Origin: Massilia sp. PAMC28688
Lineage (GTDB): Bacteria; Pseudomonadota; Gammaproteobacteria; Burkholderiales; Burkholderiaceae_D
Direction of reading: 5' to 3'
Assembly: GCF_019443445.1 (NCBI RefSeq)
Contig: NZ_CP080378.1
Coordinates: 3,534,001-3,598,000 of the forward strand
Length of the DNA stretch: 64,000 nt
A program made the position numbers and the translations under genes. Each line of letters begins with the position of its first letter. The first letter of the stretch is position 1. Below the pieces are notes generated by a model. The model saw nothing but the letters and a program-made list of their open reading frames with translations, was not told where the DNA came from and did not search any database. Shown here piece by piece: positions 17,555 to 26,764 of this stretch.

Positions 17555-18649
17555 TCACAGGACGGCGTGGCAGGCGCGGTACAGGTCTTTCCAGCCTTCG
17601 CGTTCCTTGACCACGGTCTCCAAATATTCGAGCATCACCAGGCGGTCCTGCACCGGGTCCTTGACGATGGCGCCGACCACTGACGACGCCATGTCGGCGC
17701 CGCGCAGGGTGCCGTCGCCGAAGTGCGCCGCCAGCGACATGCCGTTGGTGACAACCGAAATGGCTTCGGCCGTGCTCATGCTGGCCGATGGTGACTTCAG
17801 TTTGATCTTGCCGTCGTCGGTCTGGCCGGCGCGCAGTTCGCGGAAGATGGTGACGATGCGGCGAATCTCCTGCAGTGCCGGTTTTTCGATCGGCAGTTCC
17901 AGCGCGCGTCCCAGGCTGGCCACGCGCGTTTCCACGATCTGGACTTCTTCATCGGCGTTGTCGGGCAGGGGCAGTACCACCGTGTTGAAGCGCCGCTTGA
18001 GGGCGCTCGACAGGTCGTTGACGCCGCGGTCACGGTCATTGGCGGTGGCGATGACGTTGAAGCCTTTCTCGGCCTGCACGTACTGGTCCAGTTCCGGGAT
18101 CGGTAGCAGCTTTTCCGACAGCAGGCTGATGAAGCTGTCCTGCACTTCCGACGGGATGCGGGTCAGTTCTTCGATGCGGGCCATCTTCCCGGTGCGCATG
18201 GCGCGCATGACGGGGCTGGCGACAATGGCGTCCATGCTCGGGCCCTTGGCCAGCAGCTGGGCATAATTCCAGCCGTAGCGGATGGTTTCTTCCGCAGTGC
18301 CGGCAGTGCCTTGCACCACCAGTGTGGAATTGCCGCTGATGGCGGCGGCCAGGTGTTCGGACACCCATGATTTCGCCGTCCCCGGCACGCCCAGCAGCAG
18401 CAGGGCGCGGTCGGTGGCCAGGGTGGCCACGGCAATCTCGATGATGCGGCGCTTGCCGATGTACTTGGGCGTGATCTCGACGCCGTTGTCGAGCTTGCCG
18501 CCGAGCAGGTAGGTGGCCACCGCCCAGGGCGACATTTCCCAGTTGGGCGGCCGCTGGCGCTGGTCCATGTCTTTCAGCGCGGCCAGTTCATGGGCGTACT
18601 GCTGCTCGGCCTGCTGCCTCATGACCGTGTTGCTGTGGGGAGTGCTCAT
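17555..18649 (-). CDS. MoxR-type AAA+ ATPase
   Basis: 364-residue AAA+ ATPase. Walker A is GVPGTAKS (87-94); the Walker B position reads ARIEEL (E160-E161) instead of the usual hydrophobic-DE, a variant; sensor 1 is N204 (ATAND); an arginine finger lies at R219/R220 (LKRRF). The start at 18649 (MSTPHSN) is set by the ATGA overlap with the preceding gene; a longer upstream frame is excluded because it would lie inside that gene. MoxR ATPases remodel or load partner complexes, typically together with a VWA protein, here encoded two genes downstream. Confidence 0.9.
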   Translation of the reverse strand: MSTPHSNTVMRQQAEQQYAHELAALKDMDQRQRPPNWEMSPWAVATYLLGGKLDNGVEITPKYIGKRRIIEIAVATLATDRALLLLGVPGTAKSWVSEHLAAAISGNSTLVVQGTAGTAEETIRYGWNYAQLLAKGPSMDAIVASPVMRAMRTGKMARIEELTRIPSEVQDSFISLLSEKLLPIPELDQYVQAEKGFNVIATANDRDRGVNDLSSALKRRFNTVVLPLPDNADEEVQIVETRVASLGRALELPIEKPALQEIRRIVTIFRELRAGQTDDGKIKLKSPSASMSTAEAISVVTNGMSLAAHFGDGTLRGADMASSVVGAIVKDPVQDRLVMLEYLETVVKEREGWKDLYRACHAVL

Positions 18650-20208
18650 GCGTCGTCCTTTTCCAGAAAGCTCTTTTGCATTGTGTGTCGGAATTCGATG
18701 GTGTCGATCAGGGCATCCACCGGGCTGCGCCATTGCGGCCAGCGCTCCCAGCTGTCTTCGGGCCAGCCCTGGCGCACGTAGGCGGGGTCGCTGGCGTCGA
18801 GTACCCGCGCCAGCGTGCCGAAGTAGCCGCTGGCGGCAAACGATTGCTGCGGGTTGTCGCGCATGACGCGCTGGGCCGCCACCAGCATCGCGTGCGACAG
18901 GGCGGGCGGGAGCGCGTGGCCCAGCGTCTGCGCCCATAAGATGGCGTTGGGCATGCTGGCGCGGTTGTCGTTGCAGTCGTCAAGCCAGGTGCGCACGATG
19001 GCTTCCTGTTGTTCCAGCGGCAGCTGGTGAATGGCCGGCATCAGTGCGGCGCCGGGCAAAATGCCGGGATCGTGGCGCGTCACGCCGCCAATCAAGGTGG
19101 TCAGCCAGGCGCGCGATTCGTCGCGCGCGGCGCTGAAGGTGTTGGCGCAGGCGTTGACCAGGCCGTGCAACAGCGCGCTGCGAAAGTCGCTTGCGGCCAT
19201 GATCGCGAGCACCTGCTCGGGCGCCATGTGCCAGTGGCGGCTCCAGTACTCCGGTGGCACGGATTGCATGAGGTCTGCGAGCCATCCGGCCTTCTCGCCC
19301 AGCAGGTGATAGCTGCCGCTCCCGGCGCCGTCGCGCTTCATGGCTTTGTCGGCTTTCTCCGGCAGTGTGATCTCGAGCGCAGGCTGCGCAAGGCCGAGCA
19401 GGCGTGGCTTGAGGGTGAACAGGGCGCCCAACCGTGCGGCGCAGCGCTGGCTCAGCTGCGAACCGGGCAGGCTGGCCAGCAGTGCCAGCGCGACCGTGCG
19501 TACTTCCTTGCGCTTGTCGTCCAGCGCCGACTCCAGGAAGGCTTCATCGTGCTGCGACAGGCCGTGGCGCAGCATGGGCAGCAGCGCGGCGCGGCTTTCG
19601 GGCGGTTCCTGGGGCCAGCCTTGCTCGAGCAGGTGCAGGCCGGCGGCGGCATCACGCAGGCGCAGCTGGCGCAGCGCGTCGGTGCGGCGCGCCAGGGTGC
19701 CCAGTTCCCATTCACGCTCGAGCGCCTGGTGGGTGCAGGTGGCGGGCGCGTAGGCGTCGCGCCACTGCGGGTGCTGGGCGGTGAGCCACGCACCTCGCGC
19801 GCCCAGCACGGCGCTGATGGCCGGCCGCAGGGCGGACGTGCGCACGCCATGGTCGAGGACCGCTGGCAGGGCGCTGTGCGGCAGTGGCACTGCATGCCTG
19901 TGCGCCAGGGCCAGCCAGTTTTCCAGCAGCTCCGGGCGAATGCCGCGCAGGATCAGGTGTAACTGGTGCTCCGCAGCGCGGGGGCAGGGTGTTTCAGGTG
20001 CGGCTGGCTGGCGCGTCGCCACGCCAGTGTGCGGCTGCAGGCCGGCGCGCTGCCACAGCCTGACCGCGGCCACGACATGCCACAGGCGGTTATCGCGCTG
20101 CAGCGGTTCCAGCAGCGCTTGCAGGGCGGGGGCGGAGACGTGGCCGGCCAGCGGCACGCGCTCGGTGCCGGCCAGTATCGCCTTGTGAAGATCGATCTCA
20201 AAGCTCAT
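18646..20208 (-). CDS. DUF5691 family protein
   Basis: 520-residue protein matching DUF5691, a family I know only from this type of gene neighbourhood. It is leucine- and alanine-rich with repeated helical pairs (for example EFL-type helices around residues 190-260 with KRKEVRTVALALLASLPGS), suggesting a HEAT/ARM-like scaffold; this is inference. There is no signal peptide or membrane span. It overlaps both neighbours by ATGA (20205-20208 and 18646-18649), so it is translated in step with the SWIM and MoxR proteins. Confidence 0.82.
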   Translation of the reverse strand: MSFEIDLHKAILAGTERVPLAGHVSAPALQALLEPLQRDNRLWHVVAAVRLWQRAGLQPHTGVATRQPAAPETPCPRAAEHQLHLILRGIRPELLENWLALAHRHAVPLPHSALPAVLDHGVRTSALRPAISAVLGARGAWLTAQHPQWRDAYAPATCTHQALEREWELGTLARRTDALRQLRLRDAAAGLHLLEQGWPQEPPESRAALLPMLRHGLSQHDEAFLESALDDKRKEVRTVALALLASLPGSQLSQRCAARLGALFTLKPRLLGLAQPALEITLPEKADKAMKRDGAGSGSYHLLGEKAGWLADLMQSVPPEYWSRHWHMAPEQVLAIMAASDFRSALLHGLVNACANTFSAARDESRAWLTTLIGGVTRHDPGILPGAALMPAIHQLPLEQQEAIVRTWLDDCNDNRASMPNAILWAQTLGHALPPALSHAMLVAAQRVMRDNPQQSFAASGYFGTLARVLDASDPAYVRQGWPEDSWERWPQWRSPVDALIDTIEFRHTMQKSFLEKDDA

Positions 20209-21569
20209 GCGGCACGCTCGACGTCAAGCAGGTGCATGCGGCCGGCGCTGATGACCGACAGTGGCAGCAGCGCGTTGCCGTTCCACAGGCCGAACAGCGT
20301 GACGGGATGGCCCCCGGCGATGGCATGCAAGTGCCAGATCTTGCGAAAGGAGGTCGCCAGCGGCACGATCTCGCCGTCTTGCGTGTGCAGGGTCATCTGT
20401 TCCTCCGGTTGCAGCGCGATGGCCGGGGTGACCTGGGCCAGCAGCATGGGGCAGCTGTCCAGAAACGGGTTGAGCGCAAGCGCCTGGGCATGGTGCTGCA
20501 GGCACGCGGCCAGAGCGGGCGGGTCAAGCGAAAGCGCATGGGCTGGTGCCAGCTGTACGTCGTCGCCCATCACGGCGCGCAGCGGCACCGCGCCCGGGTA
20601 GAAATGGAACGTGCCGGCTTGACAGGTGCCCGGCAGAAGCGGCGGGGGCAGCGGCTGGGAGCCGGCCGCGAACTGCAACAGCATGGCCCAGCGGCCCGTG
20701 GTGCGCCCGCGCAGGTAGCACGCCCGGCGTGCAATCCGCCCATCGTCCTGGGTGTGGTTGCCCCACACGTCCCAGCTGTCGTGGATGCCGGGCTGGGCCA
20801 GCACTTCCTCGTGGCTCATGGACCAGCCGATCGCGGTCTTGACGTCGTGCGCCAATGCCTCGGGTAATTGTGGCAGGCGGCGGTAGGCATCGGCCAGCAA
20901 GGCTAGTTGGCCGAGTTCGCCGGCTACTTCCGGCTCCCAGCCGCTGGTGCTGGAACCATAGATCAGCATGCCGACGCGGCGCACGCGTGAAGCAAGGCCC
21001 GGCGCTTGTGTATCGACCAGGCGCGCGGCGATGGCTTCCCAGTCGCGTGCGCTTTTGCTGCGCAGACCTGCCAATCCTTCGCGTGCCAGGTCGGCCAGCC
21101 AGATATCGAGCACGGCAAGGCCCGATTCGACATTGCCCTGGCGCTTTTCTTGCCGCTTTTGCTGGCTCTGGACCTTGGCGGCCAGTTCTTGCGGCGACAG
21201 GTCGGCATGCTGCGTTTCTTTGGCGGCTTTTTTCTCAGAGCGCTGTTCGCGGCTCTTGAACCAGTCGCTCACCCAGGCGGGGAGTGCTGTTTCCGTGAAG
21301 GCAGCGCCGTCCGCAGCATACAAGAGGTAAAGGCCAAGCCCGTGCTTGCAGGGGAACTTGCGGCTGGGGCAGGTGCATTTGAATGCCGGACCGGCCAGGT
21401 CTATCTGCGCCCGGTAGGGTTCTTTGCCGCTCCCCTGGCACAGTCCCCACAGCGCTTGCGCGTGGCCGCCGAGGCCTGACCATTTGGCGCGGCTGGCCTG
21501 GGCACTGCCGGCCTTGGCCGACGAGGCGTCTGGCGCCAGGGCGAGAATCTGGTCTGCGGTGAGAGACAT
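20205..21569 (-). CDS. SWIM zinc-finger protein, first gene of MoxR/VWA operon
   Basis: 454-residue protein with a SWIM zinc finger near the N terminus: C65, C67, C74, H76 in the pattern CxCx6CxH (KCTCPSRKFPCKHGLGL). SWIM domains bind DNA or proteins. A charged, lysine- and glutamine-rich helix follows at about 105-145 (REQRSEKKAAKE, QSQQKRQEKRQG), then a long C-terminal region without known motifs. It is the promoter-proximal gene of the five-gene operon and may be its target-recognition component; this is inference. Confidence 0.85.
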   Translation of the reverse strand: MSLTADQILALAPDASSAKAGSAQASRAKWSGLGGHAQALWGLCQGSGKEPYRAQIDLAGPAFKCTCPSRKFPCKHGLGLYLLYAADGAAFTETALPAWVSDWFKSREQRSEKKAAKETQHADLSPQELAAKVQSQQKRQEKRQGNVESGLAVLDIWLADLAREGLAGLRSKSARDWEAIAARLVDTQAPGLASRVRRVGMLIYGSSTSGWEPEVAGELGQLALLADAYRRLPQLPEALAHDVKTAIGWSMSHEEVLAQPGIHDSWDVWGNHTQDDGRIARRACYLRGRTTGRWAMLLQFAAGSQPLPPPLLPGTCQAGTFHFYPGAVPLRAVMGDDVQLAPAHALSLDPPALAACLQHHAQALALNPFLDSCPMLLAQVTPAIALQPEEQMTLHTQDGEIVPLATSFRKIWHLHAIAGGHPVTLFGLWNGNALLPLSVISAGRMHLLDVERAA

Positions 21570-21596
21570 TGCAATACGGGAAAAAAACGATCGCTG

Positions 21597-21626
21597 ATTC
21601 TAGCACCATGGTTGAGCAAAAGATAA
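21597..21626 (-). promoter_or_regulatory. Candidate promoter of the SWIM-MoxR-VWA operon
   Basis: On the minus strand an extended -10 (TGCTAGAAT, core at 21597-21602) lies about 30 bases before the SWIM start codon. A TTATCT at 21621-21626 would be an 18-base-spaced, weak -35. It is the only promoter-like sequence in this 96-base gap. Confidence 0.45.
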
Positions 21627-21665
21627 GGTTTTGTTGCCCATGGCCGAACGTGGCGTTTGGCAGGG

Positions 21666-22349
21666 TCAAGCGCATGCCAGGCCCGGCTGTAAAGGCTGCT
21701 GTGGCAGAACACGCTGCGCACCGTGGCAGCGCCTGGAGCCCATCTGGCGCCGCAGGTCGAGAACGCCACGCCGGATCCAGGTCTTGACCGTGCCCAGCGG
21801 CTTTTGAAGCTTTGCCGCCACTTCTTCGTGGGTCAATTCCTGCATGTACGCCAATTCGATCGCCTGGCGTTGGGTAGCGAGCAGTTGGTGCAGACAGCGC
21901 GCGACTTCCGAGGTGCGTTGGCGCGATTCCAGCAGGCTACAGGGTGAGTGAGCAATGTTTTCTTCATGCGTGCAGTCGAAGAAAAAATGGTCGTCGGCAT
22001 TGGCACGCACGCGCTGAGCACGAAAATGATCAAAGGTTTTGTGGCGCACGATGGCGCTCATCCAGGTCATCGGGCTGGCGTGATGGAATTCGTAAGTGTG
22101 GGCTTGGCGCCAGATGGCAATCAGGCTTTCCTGCACGATATCATCCACGATGTCGTGCTGACTGGTCAGGCGCATGACGCAGCGCCGCAGACGGGGCGCA
22201 ACCAGGGTGTACAGTTGGGCAAATGCGCGCGGGTCGGCCCGGGCGCAGGCGGCCAGCAGCGCGGCGAGTTCCGCACTGGCCCGGCCGCTGGCTTGCGGGT
22301 TCGTGCGCAACCGGACAAGCGGTTGGATAAGGTCAATCTCGGGTCGCAT
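21666..22349 (-). CDS. ECF-type RNA polymerase sigma factor
   Basis: 227-residue sigma-70 family factor of the extracytoplasmic function group. Region 2 spans roughly residues 45-115 (DIVDDIVQESLIAIWRQA), region 4 about 165-215 (LAYMQELTHEEVAAKLQKPLGTVKTWIRRG). The region 4 form resembles the SigK-like group. The ATG at 22349 is preferred over longer in-frame starts because it gives a normal N-terminal length. No anti-sigma gene is adjacent, which is unusual for this group. Confidence 0.88.
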   Translation of the reverse strand: MRPEIDLIQPLVRLRTNPQASGRASAELAALLAACARADPRAFAQLYTLVAPRLRRCVMRLTSQHDIVDDIVQESLIAIWRQAHTYEFHHASPMTWMSAIVRHKTFDHFRAQRVRANADDHFFFDCTHEENIAHSPCSLLESRQRTSEVARCLHQLLATQRQAIELAYMQELTHEEVAAKLQKPLGTVKTWIRRGVLDLRRQMGSRRCHGAQRVLPQQPLQPGLACA

Positions 22350-22594
22350 GGGTGGTTGGTCCTGTTGCGGCGCAGGGCACGCCTGGATAGCCTCCCTGTT
22401 ATAGGCGGTGTTCCGAATCGCGTATGTGGGGTAGCTAACGTTTGTAAGTAAATGTGAGCGCAACTCCGGGATGCAGGCGGGTCAGTAGCGGGTCGTGAGC
22501 GGTATGCCGCATCCATCCTGAAGCATGCGGTACGGATACTGCTGAATGACACGCCATCGCCTTTTCCACTAAGATTGCAGCAGAGGTGATTGAT

Positions 22595-23161
22595 ATGACT
22601 CCGCAGATTCTCGCTCTCGATATTGCCGGCAATCCGTTTGACTGGATTTCGGCCCAGGACGCTGTCCACTACTACGCCACCAACAAGGTGGCGTGGGAGC
22701 TTGGCGACCGTGAATTCCTGTTCCGTGGTGGCGTCTCGAATGCCGGTGTGCTGTCGACGCTGACGGTCAAGCCCATCATTGCCATCTCGGGCAGTGAGCG
22801 CATGGCGCGCATTTTGCGGCAGGAGTTGCCACTGGGCGATGACAACAGCTTATTGTTTGCCCGTGACCGTCATACCTGCGCATTCTGCGGCAACGTGTTC
22901 GCACGGCAGCATTTATCGCGTGATCATGTGCTCGCACGCAAGCATGGGGGAAAGGATACCTGGACCAATTGCGTGACCGCCTGCAAGACATGTAATCAGG
23001 CCAAGGGATCGAAATTCATCCACGATTTCAGGCCGCTGCTGTACGTGCCATACGCGCCATGTCGCTTCGAACATTTCATCCTCAGCGGCCGCCATGTGCT
23101 TGCAGATCAGCACGATTACCTGTCGGCCAAGCTTCCCAAGCATTCGCGTTTGCTGGCGTGA
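22595..23161 (+). CDS. HNH endonuclease
   Basis: 188-residue protein with an HNH nuclease domain at about residues 90-140: two CxxC zinc knuckles (CAFC and CKTC) surround DHVLARKHGGKDTWTN, the beta-beta-alpha metal catalytic core. HNH proteins cut DNA and serve in restriction, repair or mobile elements; this stand-alone type is common and functionally uncharacterised. The ATG at 22595 follows AGAGGTG at 6 bases; an in-frame GTG at 22586 lies within that site. Confidence 0.88.
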   Translation: MTPQILALDIAGNPFDWISAQDAVHYYATNKVAWELGDREFLFRGGVSNAGVLSTLTVKPIIAISGSERMARILRQELPLGDDNSLLFARDRHTCAFCGNVFARQHLSRDHVLARKHGGKDTWTNCVTACKTCNQAKGSKFIHDFRPLLYVPYAPCRFEHFILSGRHVLADQHDYLSAKLPKHSRLLA

Positions 23162-23357
23162 GCGCTCCATGTCGGCGCATCCGCCCAGGCGCCGGACAAA
23201 AAAGAGGTATTTTGCACAAGAGAATCTGTCCCTGCCCGGGGCGGGGAGTGTCTGCCGCATCCGCCGGGCGAAGGGTCGCGCACGACGTTGGCGGTACTGC
23301 GCAACTTGCGTCCCCGTCTGACGGTCCAATGATTGAAACGCTATCGAAGGAGTGCAT

Positions 23358-24119
23358 ATGACTAAGAAATTGTTGGTCGGGTTGGCTGCGTTGGCAGTGA
23401 GCAGCGTTGGGTGGGCGCAGACGCCGCCTGTTCCTGGCGATCCAAAGACACCCAAGACCATGGCGCTGGAAGCTGGTGCCAAAGTGTTGCAATCGAACAC
23501 GCCGCTGAAGCCTTTCGATGTCTACATAGTCGGGTTTCATCCGATGAAAGAGCAGCCCGAGCATCAAATGGAGGCGCATCATTACTGTCACCAGGTCAAT
23601 GAGGATTTTGCTCAGTGCGCCCTGTTTGACAGCAGCACAAAAAACGCGCGGCTCAACGGCGTGGAATACATCATCTCGGAAAAGCTGTTTGCCACCCTGC
23701 CGGCAGAGGAACGGGCATTCTGGCATCCTCATAACGGCGAAATTCTTTCTGGCCAATTGATCGCGCCGGGCATTCCTGCCGCTGCCGAGAAAGCCTTGAT
23801 GCGCCAAAAGATGAACAGTTACGGCAAAACGTGGCACCTGTGGAATACCGGGCACGAAGGCATGGCGGCTGATCAGTTGCCACTGGGACCAGCAAAGCTG
23901 GCCTGGTCGTTCAGCCGGGATGGGGAAGCCATTCCCGCGATGATTGAAAGGCGCGACCGGCGAATGGATGTGAGCACGGCGAAAAAGCGCCAGCAGCGTG
24001 CCGATTTGCAGCAACTGGCCAAACCGCAAGACGGTGTGGATGCTTTGAAGGGCAAGTTCGGGCGGCCCACGACAGACATTCCCGGGGTGCGAGCTGCCAC
24101 GGCAGGTGGCAATCCTTGA
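23358..24119 (+). CDS. DUF1264 (OBAP-like) exported protein
   Basis: 253-residue protein with a signal peptide ending in VGWAQ (about residue 21). The body contains the DUF1264 signature as I know it: FHPMKEQPEHQMEAHHYCHQ and ISEKLFATLPAEERAFWHPHN, with many conserved histidines that could bind metal. The plant relatives are oil-body-associated proteins; the bacterial role is unknown. The ATG at 23358 has GAAGGAG upstream. The C-terminal 50 residues are charged and likely disordered. Confidence 0.82.
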   Translation: MTKKLLVGLAALAVSSVGWAQTPPVPGDPKTPKTMALEAGAKVLQSNTPLKPFDVYIVGFHPMKEQPEHQMEAHHYCHQVNEDFAQCALFDSSTKNARLNGVEYIISEKLFATLPAEERAFWHPHNGEILSGQLIAPGIPAAAEKALMRQKMNSYGKTWHLWNTGHEGMAADQLPLGPAKLAWSFSRDGEAIPAMIERRDRRMDVSTAKKRQQRADLQQLAKPQDGVDALKGKFGRPTTDIPGVRAATAGGNP

Positions 24120-24360
24120 AGGGGCCGTCCGGGACCGGTGCCTGACTGTGCGACGGCCTCGCGATCGGGCTCCGGCCGCGGACACGGGCTTGCGCCTGGC
24201 GAGCGCTGGCAGGTGACTGTTCTCGCCGATGTGCTTGCCCCTGATGTTGGCGCTGCACGGGACGCAGTGGGCGGGTGCACCGGAGAGCCAGGACGGGTGC
24301 CTGGACCAGCCAATGCCCCGCGCTGTGCAGGCTGACGGAACCGGCAGGGCAGCGGCGCGC

Positions 24361-25440
24361 TTATCGCGCAGGCAGCGGCTGGGCCAGCAGTTCTTCCACT
24401 GCCGCAATCACGCGCACGGGCGCGACCTTTGCCAGGCAGTCCTGGTGCCCTTCCGGACACACGCTTTTGTGGCAAAGGCGGCAATGCACGTCATGGAACA
24501 GGACGCGGCTGGGTACCTGCCACGGTGTGTGCTGGGGATTGGTGAGGGCATACAGGCTGACGATGGGCGTGCCGAGTGCGGCCGCCATATGGGCCGGCCC
24601 CGTGTTATTGGCCACCATGACCCGCGCCATGCCGATGACCGCGCCCAGCTGTCCAAGGTTCAGTTCGCCGGCCAGGACGATGACACCAGCGCGGCACTGG
24701 GCCGCAATCGCACTGACCAGCGCGCGTTCGGCAGCGTCGCCGCTGAGCAGAATGGGGCACTGCAGGCGTTCATACAAGCCATTGACCAGTTCCACCCACA
24801 GATGGGGCGGGTAGCGGCGGGATGGTGCGCTGGCGCCCGGGTGCAGCAGCACGTACCCCATATGCGGCAAGATGCCATGGCTGGCCAGGAGCGCCTGTGC
24901 CTGCACCATGGCGGCACGGGGCACCATGAAGGACAGGCTGCTGTCATGCGTTTGCCAGCCCACGCTGGCCACCAGGTCGAGCTGGCGCTGGACCTCGTGG
25001 CGCACCATCTGGTCAGGCTCGGCATCCGGAACGCGGTGGGAGATGAGGTGGTAGGCGTTTTCGCGGCAATGTGCCAGGCACAGGGGAATGCCGGCGAGGC
25101 GGCACAGCATGGCTGCCGGCAAGGGACTCTGGCTGTAGGAAGTAAAGATCACGGCAGCATCAAAACGTTCGGCCCGCATTGCTTCGATGATGCGCAGATC
25201 GTGCGGCAGCCCTGCGCAAGGTGGCTTCATCCAGGGCGCTTCGTAGCGCAGCACGGCGTCAATGTCGGGGACGAAGTCGGCACCGGCAGCGCCGCCAGCG
25301 GAAGTCAGGAGCGTGAGCGAGCGCTTCGGGCTGGCTTCCTTGATGGCCCGCAGGGCAGGCGTGCACATCAATACGTCGCCGAGCGAGTCGAGCCGCACCG
25401 CCAGCACGTGGCGCGCCTGTTGCCAGTCGGGGGCATTCAC
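24361..25440 (-). CDS. Glycosyltransferase family 9 (heptosyltransferase-like)
   Basis: 359-residue GT-B enzyme. It begins near a GT9 signature (VRLDSLGDVLMCTPALRAIK) and has the typical C-terminal donor site segments LLHPGAS and NNTGPAHMAAALGTP. Family members move ADP-heptose onto lipopolysaccharide core or related glycans. The GTG start at 25440 overlaps the HAD phosphatase stop as GTGA; an upstream in-frame ATG would sit deep in that gene. It is the last gene of the glycan cluster. Confidence 0.87.
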   Translation of the reverse strand: MNAPDWQQARHVLAVRLDSLGDVLMCTPALRAIKEASPKRSLTLLTSAGGAAGADFVPDIDAVLRYEAPWMKPPCAGLPHDLRIIEAMRAERFDAAVIFTSYSQSPLPAAMLCRLAGIPLCLAHCRENAYHLISHRVPDAEPDQMVRHEVQRQLDLVASVGWQTHDSSLSFMVPRAAMVQAQALLASHGILPHMGYVLLHPGASAPSRRYPPHLWVELVNGLYERLQCPILLSGDAAERALVSAIAAQCRAGVIVLAGELNLGQLGAVIGMARVMVANNTGPAHMAAALGTPIVSLYALTNPQHTPWQVPSRVLFHDVHCRLCHKSVCPEGHQDCLAKVAPVRVIAAVEELLAQPLPAR

Positions 25441-26009
25441 CTGGATGCTCCTGCTGCGCCCGCCACAATGCACGCGGCGGCGTAAATGTCGGCCACCACC
25501 CGGGTCGGCACGCGGTGCTGGCTGAGCCGCCATTCGGTCTCGTTGCCGCTGTCGATGAGGATGGTGCGGCAGCCCGCACGGTTGCCCGCTTCCACATCGT
25601 GCAGGATGTCACCCAGCATCCATGACGCCTGCAAGTCAATGTCGTGCTCGCGTGCTGCCTGGATCAGCATGCCTGGCATGGGCTTGCGGCACAGGCACTC
25701 GACCGCGTATGCGGTCACGCGTCCCTGCGGGTGGTGCGGACAAAAGTAAAAGCCGTCCAGTGAAACCCGCTCGCGGAACAGGAGGTCGCCCAGGCGATTC
25801 TCTACGGCCACCAGGGCCGTTTCTTCGAAATGGCCGTGAGCAATGCCATCCTGGTTGCTCACCACGAACAGGCGGTAGTCCAGCCTGGCCAGCAGGCGCA
25901 GGGCGGCACCGGCACCATTGCACAGTGAAATCCTGCGCGGGTCGGTGTTATGGGGCACGTCTTCAATCAAGGTGCCATCCTTGTCCAGGAAAATCGCGCG
26001 GATGCTCAT
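25437..26009 (-). CDS. HAD phosphatase, GmhB-like (heptose bisphosphate phosphatase)
   Basis: 190-residue HAD-IIIA phosphatase with nucleophile D9 and general acid D11 in FLDKDGTL, the SNQDG motif, and a zinc loop CPHHP...CLC. This is the GmhB pattern: hydrolysis of D-glycero-D-manno-heptose 1,7-bisphosphate at position 7 on the way to ADP- or GDP-heptose. It overlaps the SDR gene by ATGA and the GT9 gene by GTGA. Histidinol phosphatase is an alternative for the fold but the neighbours favour heptose metabolism. Confidence 0.85.
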   Translation of the reverse strand: MSIRAIFLDKDGTLIEDVPHNTDPRRISLCNGAGAALRLLARLDYRLFVVSNQDGIAHGHFEETALVAVENRLGDLLFRERVSLDGFYFCPHHPQGRVTAYAVECLCRKPMPGMLIQAAREHDIDLQASWMLGDILHDVEAGNRAGCRTILIDSGNETEWRLSQHRVPTRVVADIYAAACIVAGAAGASR

Positions 26010-26752
26010 GGCCAGGAAGTCTCGCGCATGGGCAGGACGGTCAGCTCCGCAACAACGCTACCGGCCGACATGAGCAGCACCGCCTGAATGGCAGCGGCCA
26101 CGTCCAGCGGGTCTTGCAGCGCCGCGGGATCGAGTTCGGGGAAGCGCTCAAGCAGGAAGGGTGTGCGCATCCCGCCGGCCACCACGGCCGTGACCTTGAT
26201 GCCATGCGGACGCAGTTCTGCATGCAAGGCGTGTGACAGGCCCAGCAACCCCCACTTGCTCGCATGGTAGGCACTGGCATTGGGCCAGGCGCGCTTGGCG
26301 GCGGTGGAGGCGATATTGACGATATGGCCGCCCCCGGCCGCGCGCAGATAGGGCGCTACATGCTTGGACAGCAGGAACGGCCCGTTGAGGTTGGTATTGA
26401 TGACGCGCTGCCACTGCTCGGCAGTAAGTTCCTCGAGCGGCAGGGTCTTATCGGTGCCGGCATTGTTGATCAAAATGTCGAGCCTGCCGAAATGGTCGAA
26501 GCCGGCGGCCACGGCCGGTGCCGCGGCAGCAGCGTCACCCACGTCCAGCACCAGTGGCCAGGCCCGCGCGCCCTGCGCGTGCAGGCGTTCGGCCATGGCG
26601 GCGGCGCCGGGTTCGTCAATGTCAGTCACGATGATGGCGGCGCCGGCGCCAGCCAGCACCTGGGCCAGTGCGGCCCCCAGGCCGCTTGCAGCGCCGGTGA
26701 TCATGGCAACCTTGCCGGCCAGCCCAGGCATTTCAGGATGCGGGGGAAACAT
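26006..26752 (-). CDS. SDR family oxidoreductase
   Basis: 248-residue classical short-chain dehydrogenase. The cofactor motif TGAASGLG is at 19-26, NNAG at about 96-99, and the catalytic triad is S149, Y162 and K166 (YHASK). D44 of VTDIDE suggests NAD(H) preference. It lies in the glycosyltransferase cluster, overlapping the phosphatase by ATGA, so a sugar or nucleotide-sugar is a reasonable substrate, although the substrate cannot be read from the sequence. Confidence 0.88.
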   Translation of the reverse strand: MFPPHPEMPGLAGKVAMITGAASGLGAALAQVLAGAGAAIIVTDIDEPGAAAMAERLHAQGARAWPLVLDVGDAAAAAPAVAAGFDHFGRLDILINNAGTDKTLPLEELTAEQWQRVINTNLNGPFLLSKHVAPYLRAAGGGHIVNIASTAAKRAWPNASAYHASKWGLLGLSHALHAELRPHGIKVTAVVAGGMRTPFLLERFPELDPAALQDPLDVAAAIQAVLLMSAGSVVAELTVLPMRETSWP

Positions 26753-26764
26753 GGTTTTTTTCCT

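Noticed and set aside
24120..24360. Search for a gene between the DUF1264 and GT9 genes
   Set aside because: Several open frames exist on both strands but none has a ribosome site or protein-like composition; it is treated as intergenic.
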